Positions 43,748 through 52,905 of a stretch of DNA of 64,000 nucleotides are shown in pieces (position 1 is the stretch's first letter; each line of letters starts with the position of its first letter). Position numbers and translations under genes: made by a program. Source of the DNA: Luethyella okanaganae (lineage in GTDB: Bacteria > Actinomycetota > Actinomycetes > Actinomycetales > Microbacteriaceae); the NCBI RefSeq assembly GCF_042660285.1, contig NZ_JBHSTP010000002.1:372001-436000 (forward strand), in the 5' to 3' direction. Below the pieces are notes generated by a model. The model saw nothing but the letters and a program-made list of their open reading frames with translations, did not search any database and had not been told where the DNA came from.

Positions 43748-46417
43748 ATGGCCCACGCGGCAGGAACGCAGACCGTAGCCATCGACGGGCACCGGCTTCG
43801 GCTCTCCAACCTCGACAAGGTGCTCTACCCTGAGACGGGCATGACCAAGGGCGAGGTGCTCGCCTACTACAGCGGCATCGCCTCTGTGCTCATCCCACAT
43901 GCGGCGTTCCGGCCTGCGACGCGCAAACGTTGGGTGCACGGTGTCGGAACGGCGACCGAGCCAGGGGCGGCGTTCTTCCAGAAGGGTCTGGACGACTCGG
44001 CGCCAACGTGGGTGCCCCGCCGCGACATCCAGCACACCGATCACGTCAGCGCCTACCCGCTCGTGAACGACCTGGCCACCCTGATGTGGCTCGGCCAGAT
44101 CGCGGCCCTCGAGATCCATGTGCCGCAGTGGCGGTTCAGCCGGTCGGGCAGGCAGCTCCCACCGGACCGGCTCGTGCTCGACTTCGATCCAGGCCAAGGC
44201 ACCGGCTTGCGGGAGTGCGCGGAAGCGGCACGGCTCGCGCGCCGCATCCTCGTCGACATGGGTCTCGACCCGATGCCGGTCACGAGTGGGAGCAAGGGCA
44301 TCCATCTCTATGCCGCACTCGATGGGCGGCAGAGCTCCGATCAGGTCTCGGCCGTCGCACATGAGCTCGCCCGGGCGCTCGAAGCCGATCACCCGGAGCT
44401 CATCGTGAGCGACATGAAGAGGAGTCTCCGGGGCGGCAAGGTGCTCGTCGATTGGAGTCAGAACAGCGCCTCGAAGACCACGATCACCCCATATTCGCTG
44501 CGCGGGCGCCCGCGCCCGACGGTCGCGGCTCCGCGCACCTGGGCGGAGCTGATGTCGCCGAAGCTGCGCAACCTCGAGTTCAACGAGGTGCTCGAGCGCG
44601 TGAAGAGCCGTGCAGATCCGCTCGCGGTGATACTCGTGGGGGGTGCGGATGCCGCCATACCGGATGCCGATCCGACCGGCTCCCCCGCCCTCTCCGGTGC
44701 GCTCCGAGCACGCGGCTCGACCCCGGCTGCTCCGACCCCGGCCGCTCCGACCCCGGCCGCTCCGACCCCGGCCGCTCCGACCCAGAGTGATCCGACGCCT
44801 CCCGCGCATGATCCTCTGCGCAGCTACCACGCCAAGCGGGATCCTGGAAGGACGCCAGAGCCCGTGGACGCCGTGGTTCCTGCCGAGCTCCGCGAAGCGA
44901 GCACGCCGGATGCCGGTGCGGGGCCGACCTCGACGGGCTCGACGCTGACGGGCCCGGCGCCGCCGGCTCCCTCGACCGCGCCGGTGGCGTCCGTCAGCTC
45001 CGGCTCGAGCTTCGTCATCCAGGAGCACCACGCGCGCGCCCTGCACTACGACCTCCGGCTGGAACGCGACGGCGTGCTCGTGAGCTGGGCCGTTCCCAAG
45101 GGCGTTCCGACCGATCCCGGCCGCAACCATCTGGCCGTGCAGACCGAAGACCACCCGCTCGCGTACGGATCCTTCGAAGGCACGATCCCGGCAGGGGAGT
45201 ATGGTGCCGGTCGGGTGTTCATCTGGGATCGCGGACGCTACGAACTCGAGAAGTGGCGGCACGACGAGGTGATCGTGACGCTGTTCGGTGAGAGCGGTGG
45301 CGGGCTCGGCGGAACGGTGCGCGTGGCGCTCATTCGCACGAGCGGCGATGGTGAGAAGAGCAACTGGCTGCTGCATCGGATGAAGCCGACCGCTCGACGA
45401 TCCTTCCGCCCGCTGGAGCAGCGAGCACCGACGCCAACGCCTCAGAAGCGATTCGTGCCGATGATGGCGAAGCTCGGCGATCTGCATGACCTCGACATCG
45501 ACACCGAATGGTCGTTCGAGATGAAATGGGACGGCATTCGTGCGATCGTCTCGGTCGACGGAGAGCGCGTGCGACTCGTCACCCGCAACGGCATCGACGT
45601 ATCCGCCCGCTACCCGGAGCTCGCCGGTATCCACGAGCTCGTGCGGGCGGACTCGGCCGTGCTCGACGGCGAGATCGTCGCGCTCGAGCGCTCGGGACGG
45701 CCCAGCTTCGAACTCCTGCAGCGACGGATGAACCTCACGAACACCGCCGAGATCGCGGCCGCGGCCCGTCGTGTTCCCGTCGAGCTCTTCTGCTTCGACG
45801 TGCTCGACGTGAACGGCGAGCCTCTTCTCGAGCGACCCTATGACGACCGTCGAACGGTGCTCTCCTCGCTCGTGCGCGAAGGCCCGGAGCGACGCATCGT
45901 GGTGCCGCCGGCCTTCGAGGGCAGCATCGACGCGGCTATCCGCAGCAGTCGGGAGCTCGGCCTCGAGGGCGTCGTCGCGAAAGACCGCGGTTCGCGCTAC
46001 GAGCAGGGCAAACGTGGCTCCGCGTGGATCAAGCTCAAGCACCACCCCACTCAGGAGGTCGTCGTCGGCGGATGGCGTCCGGGTGCAGGCCGCCGATCCG
46101 ACACCTTCGCCTCCTTGCTGCTCGGCCTGCCCGACGCGTCCGGCCTGCGCTACGTCGGACGCGTCGGTACGGGCTTCAGCGACGCAGAGCTCACCCGGCT
46201 CGCCACGGAACTCGGCCGCATCGCCCGCGCGACGAGTCCGTTCACCGACGTGCCTGCGCTGGAGGCGGCCGATGCCCGTTGGGTGAGACCCGTGCTCGTC
46301 GGCGAGGTGGAGTTCGCCGAGTGGACCACGTCGGGGATCCTTCGGCAGCCGAGCTGGCGGGGGCTGCGCCCCGACAAGAACCCGGACGAGGTCGAACCCG
46401 AGATCATCGGGTCTTGA
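43748..46417 (+). CDS. ligD: Multifunctional NHEJ ligase LigD (POL-PE-LIG)
   Basis: The 889-residue protein has three modules in the mycobacterial order. The primase-polymerase (about 1-290) shows VLDFDPGQGTG catalytic acids and TSGSKGIHLY. The 3'-phosphoesterase (about 420-560) shows FVIQEHHARALHYDLRLERD and GTIPAGEYGAG. The ATP-dependent ligase (about 570-889) has the adenylated lysine in FEMKWDGIRAIV and later GVVAKDRGSRYEQGKRG. A Pro/Ala/Thr-rich linker of about 120 residues joins POL and PE. It fills, trims and seals broken ends with Ku. I chose the ATG at 43748, after GGAGAAGGATGGGG. Confidence 0.96.
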   Translation: MAHAAGTQTVAIDGHRLRLSNLDKVLYPETGMTKGEVLAYYSGIASVLIPHAAFRPATRKRWVHGVGTATEPGAAFFQKGLDDSAPTWVPRRDIQHTDHVSAYPLVNDLATLMWLGQIAALEIHVPQWRFSRSGRQLPPDRLVLDFDPGQGTGLRECAEAARLARRILVDMGLDPMPVTSGSKGIHLYAALDGRQSSDQVSAVAHELARALEADHPELIVSDMKRSLRGGKVLVDWSQNSASKTTITPYSLRGRPRPTVAAPRTWAELMSPKLRNLEFNEVLERVKSRADPLAVILVGGADAAIPDADPTGSPALSGALRARGSTPAAPTPAAPTPAAPTPAAPTQSDPTPPAHDPLRSYHAKRDPGRTPEPVDAVVPAELREASTPDAGAGPTSTGSTLTGPAPPAPSTAPVASVSSGSSFVIQEHHARALHYDLRLERDGVLVSWAVPKGVPTDPGRNHLAVQTEDHPLAYGSFEGTIPAGEYGAGRVFIWDRGRYELEKWRHDEVIVTLFGESGGGLGGTVRVALIRTSGDGEKSNWLLHRMKPTARRSFRPLEQRAPTPTPQKRFVPMMAKLGDLHDLDIDTEWSFEMKWDGIRAIVSVDGERVRLVTRNGIDVSARYPELAGIHELVRADSAVLDGEIVALERSGRPSFELLQRRMNLTNTAEIAAAARRVPVELFCFDVLDVNGEPLLERPYDDRRTVLSSLVREGPERRIVVPPAFEGSIDAAIRSSRELGLEGVVAKDRGSRYEQGKRGSAWIKLKHHPTQEVVVGGWRPGAGRRSDTFASLLLGLPDASGLRYVGRVGTGFSDAELTRLATELGRIARATSPFTDVPALEAADARWVRPVLVGEVEFAEWTTSGILRQPSWRGLRPDKNPDEVEPEIIGS
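44718..44777 (+). repeat. Four 15-bp repeats encoding TPAAP in the LigD linker
   Basis: Four near-identical copies of CGACCCCGGCCGCTC give repeated TPAAP in the linker between polymerase and phosphoesterase domains. Copy number could vary without breaking the frame. Confidence 0.85.
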
Positions 46418-46722
46418 AAGCGGTGAGCGTTGAGCGTTCCCGATCGTTTCAGCATGACGGCTCCACCTGCCGGAACGACTGGTTCCGTGACCCGCGCGTG
46501 GCAGGGATCGAGGCTATCGCCGCGCGCGGCCGGGCCTGTCCGCGCGGTCGCCGACACATCCGCATCTCCGATGCGCAGGAACGAGTCGAGACTGACGCGC
46601 AGAGCCGGCGTTGGTCGCAGAGCCGATGATGGTGTGACCGTAGGCGCCGCGTCGATGCGTGCCTGAGCCCGCGCATGATCGTCTGGCCCGCAACGCACGA
46701 CTCCTGACGTGAAGTGAAGGGT
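46418..46722. other. Intergenic region between convergent ligD and SDR genes
   Basis: No gene, clear hairpin or repeat is seen in this 305-bp stretch. Open frames here lack start sites and family-like composition. Confidence 0.45.
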
Positions 46723-47451
46723 TCAGCGACTCGTGTAGCCGCCGTCGATCGGCAGCGAGACGCCGGAGATCATCGCGGCGCCGTCGCCGAGCAGGAACAC
46801 GATCGGCGCGGCGATGTCGTCCTCGGTCGCCCAGCGGTGCAGGGGCATCGCGTCGAGGAACGGGCCCTCGATCTCTGGGCGACCCCAGTACCACGCCGAC
46901 ATCGGCGTCATCACGACTGTCGGGTTGACGCTGTTGACGCGGATCCCGTAGGGGCCGAGCTCAAGCGCTGAGACGCGCGTGATGTTGTCGAGCGCCGCCT
47001 TCGACGACCCGTAGGAGATGTGACCAGCCAGGGCGACGAGGCTGGCCTGGCTCGAGACGTTCACGATCGCGCCGCCATTGCCGAGGCGGATCATCTCACG
47101 CGCCGCATACTTCGTCACGAGCAGCGACCCGCGGGCGTTGACACTGATGACCTTGTCGAACACCGCGATGTCGGTGTCCATCGGCGTGGCGATCTCGCCA
47201 CCCCATCCGCCGCAGTTGACGACGCCGTAGAGGTCGAGTCCTTCGATGGCCTCGCGAACGCTGTTCTCAGACTCGAGGTCGAAGATCACGGGCAGCGCGC
47301 CGGTCTCTGCGACGATCGCCTCCACGCTTTCGGCGGTGCGCCCGGCCGCCAGCACGTCGGCGCCCGCAGCCACGAGATGACGGACGGTGGCGCTGCCGAT
47401 GCCGCCACCGGCGCCGGTGACCAGAATCGTACGGTCGTGGAGATCGTTCAT
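46723..47451 (-). CDS. SDR dehydrogenase, xylulose-reductase/polyol dehydrogenase-like
   Basis: The 242-residue classical SDR has ILVTGAGGGIGSATVRHL, VNCGGWGG (replacing NNAG), IVNVSSQASLVAL, the catalytic ISYGSSKAALDNITR and a C-terminal ISGVSLPIDGGYTSR. This pattern resembles dicarbonyl/L-xylulose reductases and threitol- or galactitol-type polyol dehydrogenases. It is divergent from the sugar kinase/ABC operon, and two palindromic operators lie between them. It probably oxidises a polyol to a ketose in the first step of the island's pathway. The ATG at 47451 is preferred over the longer frame to 47538. Confidence 0.87.
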   Translation of the reverse strand: MNDLHDRTILVTGAGGGIGSATVRHLVAAGADVLAAGRTAESVEAIVAETGALPVIFDLESENSVREAIEGLDLYGVVNCGGWGGEIATPMDTDIAVFDKVISVNARGSLLVTKYAAREMIRLGNGGAIVNVSSQASLVALAGHISYGSSKAALDNITRVSALELGPYGIRVNSVNPTVVMTPMSAWYWGRPEIEGPFLDAMPLHRWATEDDIAAPIVFLLGDGAAMISGVSLPIDGGYTSR

Positions 47452-47543
47452 GGGTTCGCTCTCTGTTCGACTCCGAGGGAGTGGGTGGTTTCGTTGCGCT
47501 GCCGCACGCGCCGCGCAACAATGGTAAACGTAGGTCACAATCT

Positions 47544-47557
47544 TGTCACCGGTGTCA
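47544..47557. promoter_or_regulatory. Operator-like palindrome, SDR side of divergent region
   Basis: TGTCACCGGTGTCA has a core perfect palindrome CACCGGTG and a central CG as in LacI-family operators. A second copy lies 33 bp away. Confidence 0.6.
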
Positions 47558-47575
47558 TCTCCGACGAAATTCGTC

Positions 47576-47605
47576 TTGACACCGGTGACATATACAGCGT
47601 AACTT
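47576..47605 (+). promoter_or_regulatory. Promoter overlapped by operator, kinase/ABC operon
   Basis: TTGACA (47576-47581) and TAACTT (47600-47605) are 18 bp apart. The operator TGACACCGGTGACA (47577-47590) covers the -35 box, so a bound repressor would block polymerase. It lies about 100 bp before the P-loop kinase gene. Confidence 0.55.
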
Positions 47606-47705
47606 GCTCACAATCGGCGATTGTTCCGCAGCTGCCGATCTGCTTCGACGATGCAGCGCTGGATGCGACGCCGCAACCGACGACGAGAAAGGCACCGATG
47701 CCGTG

Positions 47706-48416
47706 ATGACCTCGACCCGTGTGACGCCGCCGACCGTGGACGAGAGCGTAGCCCAGCTCGTCGCACGCGTACAGAAGCTGGCGACCACCGGGGGACGCCG
47801 CATCCTGGGCATCACGGGCACTCCCGGTGCGGGCAAGTCGACACTGTGCGAGGCACTGCTCGGCGCTCTCGGCGCTCAGGCGGTACTGGTGGGCATGGAC
47901 GGCTTCCATCTCGCCAACGCCGAGCTCGAGCGCCTTGGGCGTCGCGACCGCAAAGGCGCTCCAGACACGTTCGACGTCGATGGCTATGTCGCGCTCCTGG
48001 CCCGGCTGCGGGCCCAGACCTCTGGGACGATCTACGCGCCGCGCTTCGACCGCGGACTCGAGGAGTCGATCGGCTCGGCCGTCCCGGTGTCGGCGGCCGT
48101 GCCCCTGGTCATCACCGAGGGCAACTATCTGCTGCATGACGGATACGGCTGGGAGGGTGTCGCCGCCCACCTCGACGAGAGCTGGCACCTCGACGTCGCT
48201 TCCGAGCTGCGCGAGACGAGACTCGTCGCCCGCCGTCGGTCATACGGGCACACGGCCGATGCGGCCGTGACGTGGGTGCGCACCGTCGACGAACCGAACG
48301 CGCGCGTCGTCGAGACCGCGAGGGATCGCGCGGCCCTGGTCGTTCGCGTCACGACCATCCTCGGCCCGTCGAAGCCGACGGGCCGTTTCACCTCAGATGA
48401 AGGAGCTCTCTCATGA
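47706..48416 (+). CDS. P-loop kinase, uridine-kinase/FrcK-like
   Basis: The 236-residue protein has Walker A GITGTPGAGKST, VGMDGFHLANAELERLG, DTFDVDGYVALLARL and VITEGNYLLHDGYGWEG. This set marks the uridine kinase / phosphoribulokinase-like P-loop family, of which FrcK in the FrcBCAK fructose operon is a member. It precedes the ATPase, permease and binding-protein genes of an FrcABC/RbsABC-type importer and overlaps the ATPase gene by ATGA. It probably phosphorylates the imported sugar or polyol. Substrate assignment is inference. Confidence 0.85.
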   Translation: MTSTRVTPPTVDESVAQLVARVQKLATTGGRRILGITGTPGAGKSTLCEALLGALGAQAVLVGMDGFHLANAELERLGRRDRKGAPDTFDVDGYVALLARLRAQTSGTIYAPRFDRGLEESIGSAVPVSAAVPLVITEGNYLLHDGYGWEGVAAHLDESWHLDVASELRETRLVARRRSYGHTADAAVTWVRTVDEPNARVVETARDRAALVVRVTTILGPSKPTGRFTSDEGALS

Positions 48417-49186
48417 CCACCGCCCAGGTTCCCGTTTTAGAGGCTCGGGGTTTGTCTCGGCAGTTCGGGCACGTTCGCGCGTTGAATGACGCGGATTTCG
48501 AGGTGTTCCCGGGTGAGGTGACGGCGTTGATCGGAGACAACGGTGCGGGAAAGTCGACCCTGGTGAAGGCGTTGTCGGGGAATCTCGCGGTGGACTCCGG
48601 GGTGGTCCGGTTCGATGGTGCCGTGGTGGACATGGCGAGTCCGTCTGCGGCGAGCGCCTTGGGGATCGAGACGGTGTATCAGGATCTGGCGCTGGCGCCG
48701 CATTTGGATCCGGTGCAGAACATGTATCTGGGTCGGGAGATTCGTCGAGGTGGGCTGGCGGGCGCGTTGGGGTTCATGAGGACGAGAGAGATGCAGGCGC
48801 AGTCTCGGCGGGCGTTCGACGAGTTGGGGGCGACGGTGCGGTCGTTGGCGTCTCCGGTGGGGGAGATGTCGGGGGGACAGCGTCAGGCGATCGCGATCGC
48901 GCGGGCGGTGCATTGGGCGAGTCGGGTGGTGTTCTTGGATGAGCCGACGGCGGCGTTGGGGGTGCGTCAGACCAAGAACGTGCTCGAGACGATTCGGCGG
49001 GTGCGGGACAAGGGGATCGCGGTGGTGTTCATCAGTCACTCGATGCCGCACGTGATCGAGGTGTCGGATCGGATCCAGGTGCTGCGATTGGGAACCCGGG
49101 TGGCGAATATCCGGACGGCGGACACATCGATGGAGGAGCTTGTGGGTTTGATGACTGGCGCTGTCACAAAGGAGGGAAGACTGTGA
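48413..49186 (+). CDS. Sugar ABC importer ATPase (single-domain, FrcA-like)
   Basis: The 257-residue protein has one ATPase domain: ALIGDNGAGKST (Walker A), IETVYQDLALAPHL (Q-loop), MSGGQRQAIAIARA, VVFLDEPTAALG and FISHSMPHVIEVSD. Family members usually carry two fused domains (RbsA); the single-domain form is FrcA-like and should act as a homodimer. Codon use shifts here to many TTG, GGG and GTG codons, unlike the C-ending codons of the kinase before it. It overlaps the permease gene by GTGA. Confidence 0.93.
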   Translation: MTTAQVPVLEARGLSRQFGHVRALNDADFEVFPGEVTALIGDNGAGKSTLVKALSGNLAVDSGVVRFDGAVVDMASPSAASALGIETVYQDLALAPHLDPVQNMYLGREIRRGGLAGALGFMRTREMQAQSRRAFDELGATVRSLASPVGEMSGGQRQAIAIARAVHWASRVVFLDEPTAALGVRQTKNVLETIRRVRDKGIAVVFISHSMPHVIEVSDRIQVLRLGTRVANIRTADTSMEELVGLMTGAVTKEGRL

Positions 49187-50265
49187 TTGTCAAGTCACCG
49201 GTCACCGAGACCGTCGCGATCGGGACGATCGATGAGCCGCGAACGAGTTTCGTGGGTCGTGTGGTGCGTGCCCAGGCGTTTCAGATTTTCCTGGTATTGC
49301 TTGTCATCGTCGGGATCTTCAGCGCGATCGCTCCGGATACGTTCGCGCAGTGGTCGAACTTTCGTTTGATCATTCAGAACGCTTCTATCCTGGGTGTCCT
49401 CGCGGTCGGTATGACGTATGTCATCATCACGGCGGGAATCGATCTGTCGGTCGGGTCGGTGCTGGTGTTCTCCGGAGTCGTCGCGGCGATAACGATGCGC
49501 GCGCTCGGGGGCGAGGGGTGGGGTGTCGCGACGATCGGCATCCTCGTCTCGATCGTCTCGGGCCTTGCCTGGGGCGTCGTCAATGGTGTGCTGATCGCGA
49601 AGGCGAAGATCCCGCCCCTGATCGTGACGCTCGGGTCGTTGGGCATGGCTCTCGGCCTCGCACAGATCCTCACGGGCGGTATCGATATCCGTGAGGTGCC
49701 GTCGGTGCTGACCACCTCGATCGGCTATGGCAACGTGTTCGGCACCATCCCCACGATCTCGGTCATCGCTCTCGTCGTGATCGTCATCGGCGCGATCGTG
49801 CTGCACTTCACCCGCTTCGGGCTGTATACGCTCGCCGTCGGCTCGAGCGAGATCGCAACGCGACGCGTTGGCGTGAAGGTGGACGGGCAGCTCATCAAGA
49901 TCTACGCGCTCTCGGGGGCGCTGGCGGGTTTGGCGGGCATCCTGTCGTTGTCGCAGTTCAGCACGACGGCGATCGCGGGGCAGTCGCAGACGAACCTGAA
50001 CGTGATCGCGGCGGTCGTCATCGGCGGCACGTCGCTGTTTGGTGGCGTCGGCACGATCGTGGGCACCGTGGTTGGCCTGTTCATCCCGGCCGTGCTGCAG
50101 AACGGTTTCGTCATCACGGGCGTGCAGCCTTTCTGGCAGCAGGTCGCCGTCGGTGCCGTGCTGATCACCGCCGTGTATGTCGATCAGGTGCGCCGCTCGG
50201 CGGCGATGCGCGGCAACTCCCAAGGCCTCTGGCGCAAGTTCGTCAGTGGAGGCCGACGCGGTTGA
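49183..50265 (+). CDS. Sugar ABC importer permease, RbsC/FrcC family
   Basis: The 360-residue protein has about ten membrane helices and the family stretches GMTYVIITAGIDLSVGSVLV, PPLIVTLGSLGMALGLAQIL and GVNWGD-equivalent loop NLNVIAAVVIGGTSLFGGVG. It begins at GTG within the ATPase stop, after a strong GGAGGGAAGACT site. It partners the upstream ATPase and downstream binding lipoprotein. Confidence 0.94.
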   Translation: MIVKSPVTETVAIGTIDEPRTSFVGRVVRAQAFQIFLVLLVIVGIFSAIAPDTFAQWSNFRLIIQNASILGVLAVGMTYVIITAGIDLSVGSVLVFSGVVAAITMRALGGEGWGVATIGILVSIVSGLAWGVVNGVLIAKAKIPPLIVTLGSLGMALGLAQILTGGIDIREVPSVLTTSIGYGNVFGTIPTISVIALVVIVIGAIVLHFTRFGLYTLAVGSSEIATRRVGVKVDGQLIKIYALSGALAGLAGILSLSQFSTTAIAGQSQTNLNVIAAVVIGGTSLFGGVGTIVGTVVGLFIPAVLQNGFVITGVQPFWQQVAVGAVLITAVYVDQVRRSAAMRGNSQGLWRKFVSGGRRG

Positions 50266-50317
50266 CCACCGCCCGGCACACATCACCATCCCAATCAAGA
50301 GAGAACGGTTGATCATC

Positions 50318-51310
50318 ATGAAGTGGAGTAAGAAGGCCATCGGGTTCGCGGCGTTCGGCGCGACTGCGACGCTCATGCTCGCCGGGTGCTCCGGCGGCAG
50401 CGGCTCCGGGAACACGACCGGCGGCGGCAGCGGCGGATACAGCATCGCGTTCGTGCAGGGCGTGGCAGGGGATGAGTTCTACATCTCGATGCAGTGCGGT
50501 ATCGAGGCGGCAGCGGCCGACGCGGGCGCGACGGTCACGGTGCAGGGCCCGGCGAAATTCGATCCGACACTGCAGAAACCGATCGTGGACGCGATCGTCG
50601 CGTCCAAACCGGACGCACTGCTGATCGCACCGACCGACGTGTCAGCGATGCAGGCCCCGATCCAGGCCGCGGCAGACGCAGGCATCAAGGTCGTGCTGGT
50701 GGACACCACCCTGGACAACCCCTCGATGGCGGTGTCGCAGATCTCCAGCGACAATGAGGGCGGCGGAGCCGCAGCGTTCGACGCGATCAAGGCAGCCCAC
50801 CCCGAAGGCGGGAAGGTGCTGGTCGTGTCCACCGACCCGGGCGTGTCGACCACTGACGCACGCGCGGCCGGTTTCGAAGCAGCCGTGAAGAACAACCCGA
50901 GCTTCACTTCGCTAGGCGTGCAGTACAGCCACAACGAACCCTCCACCGCAGCCGAGATCGTGACCGCCGCACTACAGAAAGACCCCGACATCGTCGGGAT
51001 CTTCGCCGCGAACCTGTTCGCTGCGGAAGGCTCGGCCACCGGCGTGCAACAAGCCGGCCGACAAGGCAAGGTCACCATCGTCGGATTCGACGCCGGCCCC
51101 GCCCAGGTCAAGGCCCTCAAAGACGGCATCGTGCAAGCCCTCGTCGCCCAGGAGCCGGCCACAATCGGCAAAGACGGCGTCGCCCAGGTTCTCGCCGCAC
51201 TCAAGGGCGAACCAACCGAGGAGAAGATCCAGACCGGATTCACCATCATCACCGCGGACAACGTCGACGGAGAAGGCGCCAAAGCCATCTACCAATCCAC
51301 CTGCAAGTAG
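50318..51310 (+). CDS. Sugar ABC importer solute-binding lipoprotein, type I (RbsB-like)
   Basis: The 330-residue protein has a lipoprotein signal ending LMLAGCSGGSG, a Gly/Ser linker, and the periplasmic-binding fold of ribose/galactose-type receptors: YSIAFVQGVAGDEFYISMQC, KPDALLIAPTDVSAMQAPIQ, VVLVDTTLDNPSMAVSQISS and GIFAANLFAAEGSATGVQQAG. I chose the ATG at 50318, which places the signal peptide at the N-terminus. A hairpin follows the stop, typical for binding-protein genes that are expressed above their partners. The ligand is unknown; island context favours a polyol or rare ketose. Confidence 0.92.
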   Translation: MKWSKKAIGFAAFGATATLMLAGCSGGSGSGNTTGGGSGGYSIAFVQGVAGDEFYISMQCGIEAAAADAGATVTVQGPAKFDPTLQKPIVDAIVASKPDALLIAPTDVSAMQAPIQAAADAGIKVVLVDTTLDNPSMAVSQISSDNEGGGAAAFDAIKAAHPEGGKVLVVSTDPGVSTTDARAAGFEAAVKNNPSFTSLGVQYSHNEPSTAAEIVTAALQKDPDIVGIFAANLFAAEGSATGVQQAGRQGKVTIVGFDAGPAQVKALKDGIVQALVAQEPATIGKDGVAQVLAALKGEPTEEKIQTGFTIITADNVDGEGAKAIYQSTCK

Positions 51311-51329
51311 CCACAACCCGACCCACCAC

Positions 51330-51361
51330 CGCGGGCGCCCACCACAAGGGGGGCGCCCGCG
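51330..51361 (+). terminator. Hairpin between binding-protein and polyol dehydrogenase genes
   Basis: CGCGGGCGCCC (51330-51340) pairs perfectly with GGGCGCCCGCG (51351-51361) over a 10-nt loop, and AAAA follows. It may partly terminate, leaving reduced read-through into the next gene. Confidence 0.65.
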
Positions 51362-51390
51362 AAAACCATCTCAGGACGAGAGGAGACGAC

Positions 51391-52866
51391 ATGGTCACGC
51401 TCACATCGGATGCCCTCACTCGACTGGCCAGCGCGATCGCCGTTCCCGGCTACGATCCTGCCAGCGTCCGTGCCGGGATCGTCCACTTCGGCGTGGGCGG
51501 ATTCCATCGCGCCCACGAGGCGATGTACGTCGATCGGGTTCTGAACGCCGGTTCCACCGAGTGGGGCATCTGTGGCGTCGGGGTCATGCCGTTCGACCTC
51601 GCCATGCGCGACGTGCTGCGTGCGCAGAACGGGCTCTACACCCTCGTCACGACCTCTCCAGACGGCACGAGCGCGGCTCGTGTCATCGGATCCCTCGTGG
51701 AATACCTCTACGCCCCCGACGACCCGGCGGCCGTGCTCGCTAAGCTCGCCGATCCCGAGACACGCATCGTCTCGCTCACCATCACGGAAGGCGGGTACGG
51801 CGTCGACGACGCGACCGGCGCCTTCGATCCCCAGGATGAGCGCACGCTCGCCGACCTCGTCGGTGGCGAGGACGGCCCTCGCAGCGTGCTCGGATTTCTC
51901 GTCGCGGCCCTCCGCCGTCGCCGCGACGCCGGCCACGCACCGTTCACCGTCATGTCATGCGACAACATCCAGGGCAATGGCCGCGTCGCTCGCGCCGCCG
52001 TTCTCGGCTTCGCCGGGCGCGCAGATCCCGACCTCGCCGCCTGGATCGCCGAGCACGTCGCGTTCCCGAACTCCATGGTCGACCGCATCACTCCGGTCAC
52101 CACCGACGAGACTCGTGAGAGCATCAGCGCCGAGTTCGGGGTCGAAGATCGTTGGCCGGTGCGCTCCGAGTCGTACGAGCAGTGGATCCTGGAGGACGCG
52201 TTCACCGCGGGGCGTCCGCCTCTCGAGCGGGTCGGCGTGCAGATCGTGGCGGATGTGGAACCGTATGAGCTGATGAAGCTGCGTCTGCTCAATGCGTCCC
52301 ATCAGGCGATGAGCTACCTCGGCATCCTCTCCGGGGCGAGGTACGTGCACGAGGTGTGCACGGACCCTCTGTTCGTGTCGTTCTTGCTCGGCTACATGCG
52401 CGAGGAGGCCATCCCGACGCTGCGTCCGGTGCCGGGCATCGATCTGCCCGCCTACTGCGACCAACTGATCGCCCGCTTCGGCAGCGAGGCGATCCTCGAT
52501 ACTCTCGCTCGGCAGGTCGTGGATGGATCCGACCGCATCCCGAAGTTCCTCCTTCCGGTCGTTCGCGAGCAACTCCAGGGCGGGGGGCGTATCGCGCGCG
52601 CTGCGCTCGTTCTGGCCGCATGGAGCGTGTTCCTCGAGGGATATGCGGAGGACGGCATTGCGACGCCCATCGTCGACCGCAGGATCCGGGATCTGCGATC
52701 TGCGGTCGCCGCCGAGCGGGAGACACCGGGGAGCTTCCTCGACTACGTGCCCGTCTTCGGCGAACTGGGTCGCGATGACGTTCTGCGCACGGAGTTCATC
52801 CGGGCGCGCGGGCAGCTCGCCCGGCTCGGCGTGCGCGAAGCGATCCGCGCGCTGGTCACCGGCTGA
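51391..52866 (+). CDS. Mannitol dehydrogenase family polyol dehydrogenase
   Basis: The 491-residue protein is a polyol-specific long-chain dehydrogenase: GIVHFGVGGFHRAHEAMYVD (dinucleotide-binding start), MSCDNIQGNGRVARAAVLGF, PNSMVDRITPVT and the catalytic-lysine region ELMKLRLLNASHQAMSYLG. Members oxidise mannitol, altronate, fructuronate or other C2 alcohols with NAD. AGGACGAGAGGAGACGAC precedes the ATG. It sits downstream of the importer, so it probably acts on the imported polyol. Confidence 0.92.
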   Translation: MVTLTSDALTRLASAIAVPGYDPASVRAGIVHFGVGGFHRAHEAMYVDRVLNAGSTEWGICGVGVMPFDLAMRDVLRAQNGLYTLVTTSPDGTSAARVIGSLVEYLYAPDDPAAVLAKLADPETRIVSLTITEGGYGVDDATGAFDPQDERTLADLVGGEDGPRSVLGFLVAALRRRRDAGHAPFTVMSCDNIQGNGRVARAAVLGFAGRADPDLAAWIAEHVAFPNSMVDRITPVTTDETRESISAEFGVEDRWPVRSESYEQWILEDAFTAGRPPLERVGVQIVADVEPYELMKLRLLNASHQAMSYLGILSGARYVHEVCTDPLFVSFLLGYMREEAIPTLRPVPGIDLPAYCDQLIARFGSEAILDTLARQVVDGSDRIPKFLLPVVREQLQGGGRIARAALVLAAWSVFLEGYAEDGIATPIVDRRIRDLRSAVAAERETPGSFLDYVPVFGELGRDDVLRTEFIRARGQLARLGVREAIRALVTG

Positions 52867-52868
52867 GT

Positions 52869-52892
52869 CGGTCGCGGGGCTCGCTCCGACCG
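52869..52892. terminator. Weak hairpin between convergent genes
   Basis: CGGTCG (52869-52874) pairs with CGACCG (52887-52892) between the convergent dehydrogenase and LacI genes. The 6-bp stem makes it tentative. Confidence 0.3.
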
Positions 52893-52905
52893 GCCCCGGC
52901 CCGGA

